A DNA stretch of 64,000 nt from Bacteroidales bacterium (GCA_017938925.1 JAGBAO010000001.1:1-64000); one strand, 5' to 3'. Counted from the first letter of the stretch, positions 43,066-51,905 are shown. The notes: generated from the sequence alone by a model not told the origin. Numbers and translations: made by a program.

Positions 43066-45981
43066 TTATTTAAATACCAAACTATTAAGTACACAAATCG
43101 ACGTATCCGGCTCATCCGACTCAAACTTCAGGTCCACTGTCAACGCTTCACCCGTATATCTTACGGTCCTGACAGCAGCCTTGCCTGCCTTGGAAACAGG
43201 AATCACGTTGAAAGTCCTTTTCTTGAGCATTCCAGGGAACTCACCACAGCGCTTTCCTATTTTCAGAGTCCTGGAAGCCTCGTCGTAATTGAAATCAATT
43301 ACTGCATACGCTCCCTTTTCATAATTATAGTTCACGTTTTCATCCTCGTAAAGAGTGAACGAGCCGTCTGCACCCTGATAGACATAAAGGTCGATGATTT
43401 CAGCCGGTTTCTCATCCGACCACTGCATATCCGGTCCCACTGGAAGAATCGAGCCTGCACGCACGTACAGAGGCATCCGTCCATACGGTGCCGGCACCTT
43501 TTCGAAGATTCCACCTTCATGGAAGGCATTGCTGTAGAAATCGTACCAGCCCTCGCACTCAGGGAAATAGACCTGACGGCTGCGGGCACCGTATTCATAT
43601 ACAGGAGCCACAAGAAAGGATGGTCCGAACATATATGTATCCCCTATGTTGCGCACATTCTCATCTGACATGAAATCCATGACCAGAGGTCGCATGATAG
43701 TATAATCCTCATGATATGTCATTCCCGCAAGAGAATATATATACGGCATCAGACGATAGCGAAGCTTCGTGTAATATACGATAGACTCATAGGCAGGATG
43801 TCCTTCAGGCGCGATTTCCCAAGGCTCGCGGAACGGGAACTGTCCGTGCGCACGATACAGAGGGCAGAATGCACCGAACTGGAACCAGCGGGTGTTGAGC
43901 TCACGCCATTCCTTATAGTCGGCATTCTCCTTTCCTGTACTCTCCCACATCTGCTGAGCCGCCACATAACGGTTCTCCACGCAGAATCCTCCTATGTCCA
44001 TAGTCCAATATGGGATTCCGCTGACCGCGAAGTTGAGTCCAGCTGAGATCTGAGCCTTCATATCCTCCCATCTGGTGGCGATGTCGCCGCTCCATGTGGC
44101 TGTGGAGTATCTCTGAAGGCCTGCAAATCCGCTGCGGGTGAGAAGGAAGACACGTCTGTCAGGATCCACTCCACGCTGTCCGTTATATATGGCATCCGCA
44201 TTGACAAGCGCATAGGCATTGAAGAACTCGGTCGAAGAGCCGAGGGCTGTAGGGCCGCAGAGTGCCTTGCGGTATTCCATATTCGTGCAGTCACGGATAT
44301 TCGGCTCCGAGGCGTCCATCCACCATGCATCGATTCCGAGAGGATAGTAGTGCTCGTACATCTGATTCCAGAAAAGTTCACGGGCCTGGGGATCATAGGC
44401 ATCATAGAAGCCGTAGAGATAGCCCTGGCCGATCCAGTCACGCACTCCGTCCTCATAAGCCCTCGTGTACATCCAGCCTTTCTCGTCGAATTCCTTATAG
44501 TGTTCGGTGCCGACATAGAACTTCGGCCACACAGATATCATCATACGGCCGTTCATCGCATGTATGGAGTCCACCATGGCCTTAGGATCAGGAAAACGCT
44601 CCGGGTCGAACTCGTGTCCGCCCCAGTTGTCCTCACGCCAGTGACTCCAGTCCATCACTATATTATCAATAGGAATATTCCTCCGGCGGAATTCCTGAAG
44701 GGCCTGGATCATCTCTGTGGAGGTCTTGTAGCGTTCGCGGCTCTGCCAGTATCCCATCGCCCACTTAGGCATGACGGGCGCCTTGCCTGTCAGAGTCCTG
44801 TAGCCGCTTATGATTTCGTCAACGTCCTCACCGGCAATGAAGTACCAGTCCATCTGCTTTGACATCTCGCTCCACCAGCGATGCTTCGCCTGCTGCTCGG
44901 GATCCACAACGTCATAGACGCGGAGACCGCAGTAAGAAACCCATCCGTCAGGCTTCCAGCTGACTTTCAGAGGGACTCTCTTCCCTGCCTCCATATGCAC
45001 TGTGAACTTGTACGCATTAGGATTCCAGGCCGTGCGCCAGCGCTCCGGGACCACTTCCACGCCATCGATTGTGACCGTGGTGTAGCCGGCATAGTACAGA
45101 ATGAACTGATAGTCACCTGTTTCAGGAGCTTCGATGCTTCCTTCATAGGTGACGTCGGAATTATAGAACACGAAGTCCTCCGGAAGATTCACCACCTTCT
45201 CCATCTTCGGCTCGATAAGGTGCTCAAAATAGAGCTTCGGCTCGTCACGGACGATGGCCTCACCGTTTTCAGGGACATAGGTTCCTGTCAGGCAGCCTTC
45301 CTTGCCCTGGGCATCATAAAGTCTGAACACATCTCCAAGCTGTCTGTAATCAGCCGGATTTCCGAAACGCATCATGGAATAGCTGTCCATCAGGACGCCA
45401 TATCCCTTGCTGGACACGACGAAAGGCACAGAGACCTTGGTGTTGTACTGAAAGAGTTCCTCGTTCCTTCCCTTATAATTGAATTCGTCAGCCTGGTGCT
45501 GGCCAAGGCCGTAGAAATCCTCATCTTCAGGAGATTCGAAGACCTGTGTGAAGGTATATCCCCTGGTTCCTTCCACTTCTATCGGGGTGAAGGTCTTTCC
45601 TCCGCCTGCTTCCTCTGCCAGAAGGAGGTTGCCCTCATCATCAACGAACCTCACCTCTCCTGTGGCAAGAGTGACCTCAGCAGTAAGTTCTGATGTCCTG
45701 AGGGTCAATATTCCGTCATTCTCGCTCAGAGTGAATTCCGGAGCCGACGGCTGCGGCACGATGACGAGACTCTGAGGATCGGCGAATCGTCGCTCAGGAG
45801 TGGCGGAAACACGTATAAGTTTCTCTCCCAAGACCTTCAGCCTCACAAGACGTGGTCCATTTTCAACTGGATCTTGCACTTTGACGGTCACGCCGTCTGC
45901 ATTCTGAATGAAAGGGGCATTACAACATGCATGAAATACAATTAATGCCACCACTACAATAAGACTGGTCCTAATATTCAT
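43066..45981 (-). CDS. GH31 alpha-xylosidase-like lipoprotein with PA14 domain
   Basis: 971 aa from the ATG at 45981. The signal ends at FHACC, so it is probably a lipoprotein. An N-terminal beta-sandwich is followed by a PA14 module at about 277-357 (YEGSIEAPETGDYQFILYYAG, ERWRTAWNP), the GH31 barrel with nucleophile Asp556 (WWMDASEPNI) and acid Asp633 (WSGDIATRW), then DUF5110-like sandwiches. A PA14 insertion at this site is the hallmark of xyloglucan alpha-xylosidases such as BoGH31A, as I recall. An alternative in-frame ATG at 46005 adds 8 residues. The start lies within a long inverted repeat. Confidence 0.9.
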   Translation of the reverse strand: MNIRTSLIVVVALIVFHACCNAPFIQNADGVTVKVQDPVENGPRLVRLKVLGEKLIRVSATPERRFADPQSLVIVPQPSAPEFTLSENDGILTLRTSELTAEVTLATGEVRFVDDEGNLLLAEEAGGGKTFTPIEVEGTRGYTFTQVFESPEDEDFYGLGQHQADEFNYKGRNEELFQYNTKVSVPFVVSSKGYGVLMDSYSMMRFGNPADYRQLGDVFRLYDAQGKEGCLTGTYVPENGEAIVRDEPKLYFEHLIEPKMEKVVNLPEDFVFYNSDVTYEGSIEAPETGDYQFILYYAGYTTVTIDGVEVVPERWRTAWNPNAYKFTVHMEAGKRVPLKVSWKPDGWVSYCGLRVYDVVDPEQQAKHRWWSEMSKQMDWYFIAGEDVDEIISGYRTLTGKAPVMPKWAMGYWQSRERYKTSTEMIQALQEFRRRNIPIDNIVMDWSHWREDNWGGHEFDPERFPDPKAMVDSIHAMNGRMMISVWPKFYVGTEHYKEFDEKGWMYTRAYEDGVRDWIGQGYLYGFYDAYDPQARELFWNQMYEHYYPLGIDAWWMDASEPNIRDCTNMEYRKALCGPTALGSSTEFFNAYALVNADAIYNGQRGVDPDRRVFLLTRSGFAGLQRYSTATWSGDIATRWEDMKAQISAGLNFAVSGIPYWTMDIGGFCVENRYVAAQQMWESTGKENADYKEWRELNTRWFQFGAFCPLYRAHGQFPFREPWEIAPEGHPAYESIVYYTKLRYRLMPYIYSLAGMTYHEDYTIMRPLVMDFMSDENVRNIGDTYMFGPSFLVAPVYEYGARSRQVYFPECEGWYDFYSNAFHEGGIFEKVPAPYGRMPLYVRAGSILPVGPDMQWSDEKPAEIIDLYVYQGADGSFTLYEDENVNYNYEKGAYAVIDFNYDEASRTLKIGKRCGEFPGMLKKRTFNVIPVSKAGKAAVRTVRYTGEALTVDLKFESDEPDTSICVLNSLVFK

Positions 45982-46031
45982 ATTTGCGGTATCGAACAGT
46001 GTCATTATTCTGTGTCAATACCGCAAATATA
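45980..46031 (-). promoter_or_regulatory. Inverted repeat spanning the promoter and start codon of the GH31-PA14 gene
   Basis: Perfect 13-bp arms ATATTTGCGGTAT at 45980-45992 (plus strand) and its complement at 46018-46030, with 25 bases between. The upstream arm contains the TATATTTG -7 element (46024-46031, minus strand); the downstream arm covers two bases of the ATG. It could be a two-half-site operator, or a hairpin that hides the start codon only in read-through messages. Confidence 0.6.
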
Positions 46032-46115
46032 ACCAATAAATGCTACTAAAACTTCACATATTATTGCAAATATCACATACAATCCTACTATTTCAGCAGC
46101 ATCACCTCTGATTCA

Positions 46116-46697
46116 TCAGTCAAAGGTCTCATGAATTCTCCTCAGAAGAACCGACTCTCCGCAAAGGAGAAATCCAAAGACTATCAAAGCGACTCCTGTC
46201 AGTACAATCACTGTGGCTATGCCCACGCTGAATGGATTCACGAGCACGAGGAATGATAGAACAAGAAGGAGGATTCCTCCCATCATCACCCATCCGCTTC
46301 CATTGATGCGGAATGTATCCAGGTCCCCTCCGAAGGCGATGATCATGAAACTGTGGTACATCATCCATATCCCCAGCATGATAGGAAGAAGGACAACTGT
46401 CACTGCAGGATAGACGCACAGGAAGATACCGAGAAGCAGGTCCAGGACACCACCAACGACCACATACCCTTTCATGGCGAGATAGTTACCGCTGGTGGAT
46501 GCGATGATGAGCTGAGCTGCACCGGTAATAAGCATAAGAACTCCGAAAATGATGGAGAGAGTCATATAGCTTTCCATCGGGAACACAAATACAGCAATTC
46601 CAGCTGCAACACAGAGGATGCCCGCAAGCATCAGAAGCCACCAATGTCTGATGACACGGCCGGCTTTCGCTGTCAGATTTTCAAAATGACGTTTCAT
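46116..46697 (-). CDS. HdeD/DUF308-family inner-membrane protein
   Basis: 193 aa from the ATG at 46697 (MKRHFENLTAKAGRVIRHWW). Six predicted membrane helices in pairs, e.g. WLLMLAGILCVAAGIAVFVF and VLMLITGAAQLIIASTS, the repeat pattern of HdeD proteins (acid-stress membrane proteins in enterics; role in Bacteroidota unknown). The frame is open for 27 more codons upstream, but that stretch has no membrane character. The start codon is buried in a perfect 14-bp inverted repeat and overlaps the stop of an 11-codon upstream frame. Confidence 0.85.
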   Translation of the reverse strand: MKRHFENLTAKAGRVIRHWWLLMLAGILCVAAGIAVFVFPMESYMTLSIIFGVLMLITGAAQLIIASTSGNYLAMKGYVVVGGVLDLLLGIFLCVYPAVTVVLLPIMLGIWMMYHSFMIIAFGGDLDTFRINGSGWVMMGGILLLVLSFLVLVNPFSVGIATVIVLTGVALIVFGFLLCGESVLLRRIHETFD

Positions 46698-46732
46698 AAC
46701 ACTTGTATTAAGTTCGTTTGAAACGTCATTTT
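46683..46732 (-). promoter_or_regulatory. Leader hairpin with an 11-codon upstream reading frame before the HdeD-like gene
   Basis: Perfect 14-bp arms at 46683-46696 and 46719-46732 with a 22-base loop. In RNA the 3' arm takes in the UG of the start codon and the next codons. A short frame runs ATG 46729 to TGA 46694 (MTFQTNLIQVL); its first codons form the 5' arm and its stop overlaps the gene start as ATGA. Layout suggests control by translation of the short frame or by melting of the stem. Confidence 0.55.
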
Positions 46733-46773
46733 TCAATAACCGTGCTAATGCAGTGACTTCATAAACTGCACCC

Positions 46774-46810
46774 AGCAAAAGAATTCGAGCAGCCTGAAAG
46801 GCCGCTCGAA
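46774..46810 (-). terminator. Probable terminator after transketolase
   Basis: On the minus strand TTCGAGC (46804-46810) pairs with 46784-46790, continued after one mismatch by a 4-bp inner stem and a 3-base loop, then TTCTTTTG follows. It lies 51 bases past the tkt stop, before the HdeD-like gene, and marks these as separate units. Confidence 0.65.
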
Positions 46811-46861
46811 GAACTTAAAGCTATAAAGCTGAATATGTTGCATCACAATTAGAGTGAAGGC

Positions 46862-48877
46862 CTAGAACATGGCCTTCACCTGATTGTATACGTTCTGGGC
46901 AGTAAAGCCGAGCTTCTCGTCAAGCACCTTGTATGGAGCCGAGAAGCCGAAGCTTTCGAGTCCGAACACCTTGCCGTTGCAGCCCACAAGTCCCTGAAGA
47001 TTCACAGGGAGACCTGCTGTGAGGCCGAATATCTTAGCACCGTTCGGAAGGACGGCGTTCTGATATTCTGCAGGCTGGCTGCGGAAGAGTCCCTCTGACG
47101 GGCAGCTTACGATCTTGACCTTCATTCCGTCCTTGCGCAGAAGCTCTGCACCTGCCACCAGAGTAGAGACCTCTGAACCGGAAGCCACGAGGATCACATC
47201 CGGATCTGCGTCAGAACCGGCAACCTCATAGGCACCCTTGACAGCCTGGGTGTAATCGTTTCCTGCAGGAAGCATCTCTATATTCTGTCTTGAAAGGATG
47301 AGTCCCGTAGGTGATGTCATGTTCTCCATCGCCATCTTCCAGCACACTGTGGTCTCTTCCACGTCAGCCGGGCGAAGCACGAGCATCGAGTTCTTTCCGC
47401 TGTGGTTCTTGAGCTTCTCCATCAGACGGATCTGTGCCTCCTGCTCCACCGGTTCATGGGTCGGTCCGTCCTCACCCACACGGAAGGCATCATGTGTCCA
47501 GATGAACTTCACAGGAAGTTCCATCAGGGCAGCCATACGCACAGCCGGCTTCATATAATCAGAGAACACGAAGAATGTTCCGCATGCTGCGATAACACCG
47601 CCGTGAAGAGTCATACCGATGCAGATGCAGGCCATTGTGAGCTCTGCAACTCCAGCCTGGAAGAATGCACCGCTGAAGTCGCCGCGGACAAACGACGTGG
47701 TCTTCTTGAGGAAGCCGTCTGTCTTGTCCGAGTTCGACAAGTCTGCAGAAGAGCATATCATGTTAGGCACCTGCTCGGCAAGCACTCCAAGAACTGCAGC
47801 AGATGCGTTTCTCGTGGCATCGCCTGCCTTCTGCTGAACCTTGCTCCAGTCCACCTGAGGAGCCTTTCCGCTGAACCAGTCAGCCTGTGCGGCAGCCTTT
47901 TCAGGATTGGCGGCTGCCCACTCGGCCTCCTCGGCACGACGGGCCTTTACAATCTCCTTGAGCTCAGCCTCACGTCTTGCATAGAGTTCCTTGACCTGAT
48001 CCATGATCACGAACGGATCGTCAGGGTTTCCTCCGAGGTTGATGATGGTGTTTCTATATGCATCTCCACCGAGAGGGGCACCATGGGTCTTGCAGTTACG
48101 CTCGTAGGAAGCATTGTCTGCTGTTCTTGCACCCTTGCCCATCACACATTTTCCTATGATGAGGGTCGGACGCTTTGTCTCAGCCTTTGCTGCATCAAGG
48201 GCCTGTCGGATCTGGTCGCAGTCATTGCCGTCAATCTCGATCACATTCCAACCCCATGCACGATACTTCATTGCCGTATCCTCTGACATGACTTCATCGC
48301 ACTCGGTAGAAAGCTGGATCTCGTTCGCATCATAGAACATCACGAGATTGTCCAGTCCGAGGTGACCTGCCACACGGCCTGCTCCCTGGGAAATCTCCTC
48401 CTGCACGCCGCCGTCCGATATATAGGCATAAATTGTCTCCTTGCCGAAAGTAGGGTTTCCTGTGCGGGTCGCAAGGAACTTTGCAGCGATTGCCGCACCT
48501 ACTGCGAACACATGTCCCTGACCGAGAGGTCCTGATGTGTTCTCGATTCCTCGCATCACATCCACCTCAGGGTGTCCCGGAGTCGGAGATCCCCACTGGC
48601 GGAGCTGCTGAAGTTCGTCAAGAGTGAACTTTCCTGTCAATGCCAGCTGAGCATAAAGCATAGGGGCCATATGTCCCGGGTCAAGGAAGAAACGGTCACG
48701 ACCCACCCATTTCGGATCAGCAGGATCATAGTTCAGGAACTCAGAATAGAGGACATTGATGAAATCTGCTCCACCCATGGCACCACCAGGATGTCCTGAT
48801 TTAGCCTTTTCCACCATTGAGGCTGCCAGGATCCGGATGTTGTCGGCAGCAAGATTCATTACTTTTGTATCGTTCAT
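46862..48877 (-). CDS. tkt: Transketolase
   Basis: 671 aa. Thiamine-diphosphate enzyme of the pentose phosphate pathway, moving two-carbon units between xylulose-5-phosphate and aldoses. Motifs are MVEKAKSGHPGGAMGGAD, the ThDP/Mg stretch SDGGVQEEISQGAG to MFYDANEIQLS, and THDAFRVGEDGPTHEPVEQ. The start MNDTKVMNLAADNIR (48877) matches homologues; ten extra codons upstream are rejected. It complements the xyl operon, which feeds it xylulose-5-phosphate. It has its own leader with a palindrome and its own terminator. Confidence 0.97.
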   Translation of the reverse strand: MNDTKVMNLAADNIRILAASMVEKAKSGHPGGAMGGADFINVLYSEFLNYDPADPKWVGRDRFFLDPGHMAPMLYAQLALTGKFTLDELQQLRQWGSPTPGHPEVDVMRGIENTSGPLGQGHVFAVGAAIAAKFLATRTGNPTFGKETIYAYISDGGVQEEISQGAGRVAGHLGLDNLVMFYDANEIQLSTECDEVMSEDTAMKYRAWGWNVIEIDGNDCDQIRQALDAAKAETKRPTLIIGKCVMGKGARTADNASYERNCKTHGAPLGGDAYRNTIINLGGNPDDPFVIMDQVKELYARREAELKEIVKARRAEEAEWAAANPEKAAAQADWFSGKAPQVDWSKVQQKAGDATRNASAAVLGVLAEQVPNMICSSADLSNSDKTDGFLKKTTSFVRGDFSGAFFQAGVAELTMACICIGMTLHGGVIAACGTFFVFSDYMKPAVRMAALMELPVKFIWTHDAFRVGEDGPTHEPVEQEAQIRLMEKLKNHSGKNSMLVLRPADVEETTVCWKMAMENMTSPTGLILSRQNIEMLPAGNDYTQAVKGAYEVAGSDADPDVILVASGSEVSTLVAGAELLRKDGMKVKIVSCPSEGLFRSQPAEYQNAVLPNGAKIFGLTAGLPVNLQGLVGCNGKVFGLESFGFSAPYKVLDEKLGFTAQNVYNQVKAMF

Positions 48878-48905
48878 AATATTAAGTGAGTTGTTGTTTC
48901 GGACC

Positions 48906-48933
48906 ATTATTAAAATCTCGCGAATTTAATAAT
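48906..48933. promoter_or_regulatory. Palindromic site upstream of transketolase
   Basis: ATTATTAAA (48906-48914) and TTTAATAAT (48925-48933) flank a GC-rich centre containing TCGCGA. It is 29 bases upstream of the tkt ATG. The form is that of a repressor or activator site; no matching -7 element was found beside it, so the role is open. Confidence 0.4.
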
Positions 48934-48999
48934 TTTTCGGGACATATTTCATCACAGGACCTCATATATGCAACAATAAAAACACGACATTACTCCAAA

Positions 49000-49021
49000 T
49001 AGCAAATATTTGCTAATTTTG
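49000..49021 (+). promoter_or_regulatory. 16-bp perfect palindrome overlapping a plus-strand promoter element
   Basis: TAGCAAATATTTGCTA (49000-49015) is a perfect palindrome. Its last two bases begin TAATTTTG (49014-49021), a TAnnTTTG match for the plus-strand CotH lipoprotein gene, which would then have a leader of about 97 bases. A regulator bound here would block that promoter. The region 48934-49124 holds no gene that I can see. Confidence 0.5.
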
Positions 49022-49124
49022 CGTTAATAACACTTTGCCAGACATGCAGGGACGGGAAAAAAGGAACGACACAGATACGTAACAACATGTCCGGAAGACC
49101 ATAGCCAATAATTTTTTTACAAAC

Positions 49125-50726
49125 ATGAAGCATCGAATTATTTTATTTCTGTTTGCAGTCCTGACGGTCATCGCAGCCTGTACACCTGACTGCATACTTC
49201 CTGAAGAACCGGAAACAGAGGACACCGAGCAGAATGATTCCACGGAGGTCGAGACCGGAAAGGAAGAAGAGAAACCAGACCAGGAGGATCCAGACAAGGA
49301 AGAGGAAGAAGACAAGAAGGAAGATACTGGTGACGGAACTGATGAAGGAACTGGCGACGGGACTGATGAAGGGCTCATCACTCCTTTCACGACTGCATCA
49401 CTCGGTCACGAAGGTATTTCATATATATGGGATGAGAATGTCATTCCTGAAATCACCATACATATGACTTCCGACGAGTGGAATGCCCTGCTGAGAAGAT
49501 ATGATGAATTCTCACATAACGTCGACTATTTCCATGCCGATTTCACCTACAGGAAAGGCTCTGAGACCATATTCATAGAAGACGGAGGTGTAAGACTCCG
49601 CGGAAACACATCACGTCGCAGGCCCGAAGGGAACGGTGGGGAGGTTCACAACAGCACACATCCTGACTGGCACCACTGCCATTTTGGAATAAACTTCCGC
49701 AAATTCCACAAGGATGACGCTCATCAGATCAAGGGAATCCGCAAGATCAATCTGAAATGGTTCAAGGATGATCCATGCTATGTCAGGGAGCTATATTGCT
49801 ACGACCTGTTCAGACGCTATGGAATATGGACAAGTGCATTCTCCACCTACTGCCGCCTGTGGCTTCAGATAGACAATGAGACGCCTGCCTACTACGGTAT
49901 CTACAACATGATCGAACCTATAGACGACAAGTTCATATCCAAAAGGGTGAACGGCATGTTCGAAAGTGACGGAGGTTTTCTATGGAAATGTGTCTATGGA
50001 GAAGGAGGGATGGCAGATCTCAAGACAGACGGAGGCAACTCGGTTCCCGAATGGAAGATGAACTGGGATCAGGACAACGGAATAAACTACACGTATGAGT
50101 TCAAAGGAGATGAAGAGGACTTCTCAGCTGCACGTACCCAGCTGGGAGATTTCATGCAGAAGCTCAATGGCAAGGGAGAAGAGAGTTTCTACCAGTGGAT
50201 AAACGAGGTTTGCGATGTGGAGTTCCTGCTCAAGACCTACGCAGTGAACGTGGCAGTGGGAATGTGGGACGACCATTGGGGCAACGGAAACAATTTCTAC
50301 CTGTATTTCAACACCACAGACCAATACAGCTACAAGGTGTTCTTCCTGCCATACGACTACGACAACACTCTGGGAACGAGCAGCATCGTATCAGACGCAG
50401 GACGTCAGGATCCGTATGATTGGGGTTCTTCCGGCCTTCTTATGGAAAGGCTGATGAGATTCGAAGAGTTCAGGAACATCTACAGAGACGCACTCAAGGA
50501 ACTTGCAGATCCTGCAAACTCACTCTTTCACATGGATGCAAGCGTTCCGAGAATCAAAGCATGGCAGAACAGGATCAGTCCATATATATCCAATGACACA
50601 GGCGAAGACATGAGCATATATGACGAGCCCGCATCGTGGGGTAACTGCCACTTCTACCGTCTGATGGACACCGGCAGCAACAATTTCTTCCGTGTCAAGA
50701 CCGAAACCATCAACAACATGCAGTAA
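49125..50726 (+). CDS. CotH-kinase-family lipoprotein with acidic linker
   Basis: 533 aa. Lipobox VIAAC puts the lipid on Cys19. A very acidic, Glu/Asp-rich linker (about 25-85) includes a 24-bp tandem repeat (49326-49373) encoding TGDGTDEG twice. The CotH domain follows: VRLRGNTSRR, RKINLKW, YGIYNMIEPIDDKF, and the later DDHWGNGNNFYLYFN and FLPYDYDNTLG. CotH proteins are atypical kinases; in Bacteroidota they are often surface proteins of unknown target. Single-gene unit on the plus strand, convergent with rplI and ending in a shared terminator. Confidence 0.88.
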   Translation: MKHRIILFLFAVLTVIAACTPDCILPEEPETEDTEQNDSTEVETGKEEEKPDQEDPDKEEEEDKKEDTGDGTDEGTGDGTDEGLITPFTTASLGHEGISYIWDENVIPEITIHMTSDEWNALLRRYDEFSHNVDYFHADFTYRKGSETIFIEDGGVRLRGNTSRRRPEGNGGEVHNSTHPDWHHCHFGINFRKFHKDDAHQIKGIRKINLKWFKDDPCYVRELYCYDLFRRYGIWTSAFSTYCRLWLQIDNETPAYYGIYNMIEPIDDKFISKRVNGMFESDGGFLWKCVYGEGGMADLKTDGGNSVPEWKMNWDQDNGINYTYEFKGDEEDFSAARTQLGDFMQKLNGKGEESFYQWINEVCDVEFLLKTYAVNVAVGMWDDHWGNGNNFYLYFNTTDQYSYKVFFLPYDYDNTLGTSSIVSDAGRQDPYDWGSSGLLMERLMRFEEFRNIYRDALKELADPANSLFHMDASVPRIKAWQNRISPYISNDTGEDMSIYDEPASWGNCHFYRLMDTGSNNFFRVKTETINNMQ

Positions 50727-50732
50727 TTTTCA

Positions 50733-50783
50733 GACACAATAAAAAATCCCGAACCGCAATGGTCCGGGATTTTTTATTGTGTC
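50733..50783. terminator. Bidirectional terminator between the CotH gene and rplI
   Basis: Perfect 19-bp stem (50733-50751 with 50765-50783) and a 13-base loop with inner ACC/GGT pairing. The GC core CCCG/CGGG is flanked by A and T runs on both sides, so it works in either direction. It starts 7 bases after the CotH stop and ends 10 bases before the rplI stop. Confidence 0.93.
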
Positions 50784-50792
50784 GTTCTGAAA

Positions 50793-51236
50793 TTACTCAG
50801 CTACGATCTCATACTTGAAAGTACCCTTGATATCCTTGTAGCACTTTACGCTTGCCTCGTAAACTCCGAGTTCCTTGGCAGCCTCTGCTACAGTGATGTC
50901 CTTCTTGTCAACCTCGATACCAGCTGCTACGAGAGCCTCAGCGAGCTGAGCTGTAGTAACTGAACCGTAGATCTTGCCAGCCTCGCTTACCTTAGCTGAA
51001 ACCTTCACAGTAGTCTCAGCAAGCTTAGCTGCGAGAGCCTCTGCGTCAGCAACGAACTTGGCGATCTTGTGAGCCCTCTGACGGAGGTTCTCAGCAAGCA
51101 CCTTCTTTGCAGAAGGAGTCGCCATGATAGCGTAGCCCTGTGGGATAAGGTAGTTGACAGCGTATCCTGTCTTTACATTGACGATATCGTCTGCGTGGCC
51201 AAGGTTAGCCACATCTTTCTTAAGAATAATCTCCAT
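50793..51236 (-). CDS. rplI: 50S ribosomal protein L9
   Basis: 147 aa, normal length. Begins MEIILKKDVANLGHADDIV and carries the L9 N-terminal signature GYAVNYLIPQGYA, then the long helix and the rRNA-binding C-terminal domain. It is preceded by a strong AGGAGG 8 bases before the ATG, unusual in this phylum. Third gene of rpsF-rpsR-rplI. Confidence 0.98.
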   Translation of the reverse strand: MEIILKKDVANLGHADDIVNVKTGYAVNYLIPQGYAIMATPSAKKVLAENLRQRAHKIAKFVADAEALAAKLAETTVKVSAKVSEAGKIYGSVTTAQLAEALVAAGIEVDKKDITVAEAAKELGVYEASVKCYKDIKGTFKYEIVAE

Positions 51237-51252
51237 ATTGCTGTCCTCCTTA

Positions 51253-51519
51253 TTATTTCAAAAGGTCTGTTACGTATGGAAGAAGTGCAAGATGTCTTGC
51301 TCTCTTCACTGCCTGAGCCACCTTTCTCTGGAACTTGAGTGAAGTACCTGTGAGACGACGAGGAAGGATCTTACCCTGCTCGTTGAGGAATCTCTTGAGG
51401 AACTCAGCGTCCTTGTAATCTACATACTTGATACCAGCCTTCTTGAAACGGCAGTATTTCTTCTTTCTAACCTCTACTGTAGGAGGGTTGAGATAACGGA
51501 TTTCATTGTTCTGTGCCAT
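51253..51519 (-). CDS. rpsR: 30S ribosomal protein S18
   Basis: 88 aa. Motifs are [16 protein letters not shown] and [29 protein letters not shown] (typical S18 core). It binds S6 in the ribosome platform. AGGAGG lies 8 bases before the ATG. Middle gene of the rpsF-rpsR-rplI operon with 13- to 16-base gaps. Confidence 0.98.
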   Translation of the reverse strand: MAQNNEIRYLNPPTVEVRKKKYCRFKKAGIKYVDYKDAEFLKRFLNEQGKILPRRLTGTSLKFQRKVAQAVKRARHLALLPYVTDLLK

Positions 51520-51532
51520 AATTCAGTCCTCC

Positions 51533-51871
51533 TTATTTAGCCTGTTTGTTAGCCCTTCTCTTCTCAGCGTAAGCAACTGCGTGCTTGTCCATAGCGAAAG
51601 TGAGGAATCGCATGATTCTCTCATCGCGACGATACTGAGTCTCGAGTCTTGCGATCACCTGAGTGTCAGCCTTGAACTCGATCATGTAATAGAATCCTGT
51701 GGTCTTCTTCTGGATAGGGTAAGCGAGCTGACGCAGACCCCAATCCTCCTCGTACACGATCTCACCGCCCTTTGAAACGATGTAGTCAGTGTACTTCTTT
51801 ACCGCTTCCTTCATCTGAGCTTCAGACAAAACGGGAGTTGCAATGAAAACGGTTTCGTACTGTTTGATCAT
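51533..51871 (-). CDS. rpsF: 30S ribosomal protein S6
   Basis: 112 aa with the S6 signatures [33 protein letters not shown] and [10 protein letters not shown]. First gene of the operon. In other bacteria the S6:S18 pair represses its own mRNA by binding the rpsF leader; a hairpin at the very 5' end of this leader could serve that purpose. Promoter element at 51942-51949. Confidence 0.98.
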   Translation of the reverse strand: MIKQYETVFIATPVLSEAQMKEAVKKYTDYIVSKGGEIVYEEDWGLRQLAYPIQKKTTGFYYMIEFKADTQVIARLETQYRRDERIMRFLTFAMDKHAVAYAEKRRANKQAK

Positions 51872-51905
51872 TTTGTTTGTAATTAATTGTTTAATAATAA
51901 TTTGC

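Noticed and set aside
46698-46778. 27-codon N-terminal extension of the HdeD-like protein
   Set aside because: It would run through the hairpin and abut the tkt terminator, and family proteins start near MKRHFENL-type N-termini just before the first helix.
49013-49390. Ser/Pro-rich minus-strand frame at the CotH gene
   Set aside because: Antisense of the acidic Glu/Asp linker, which automatically reads as Ser/Pro/Val repeats.
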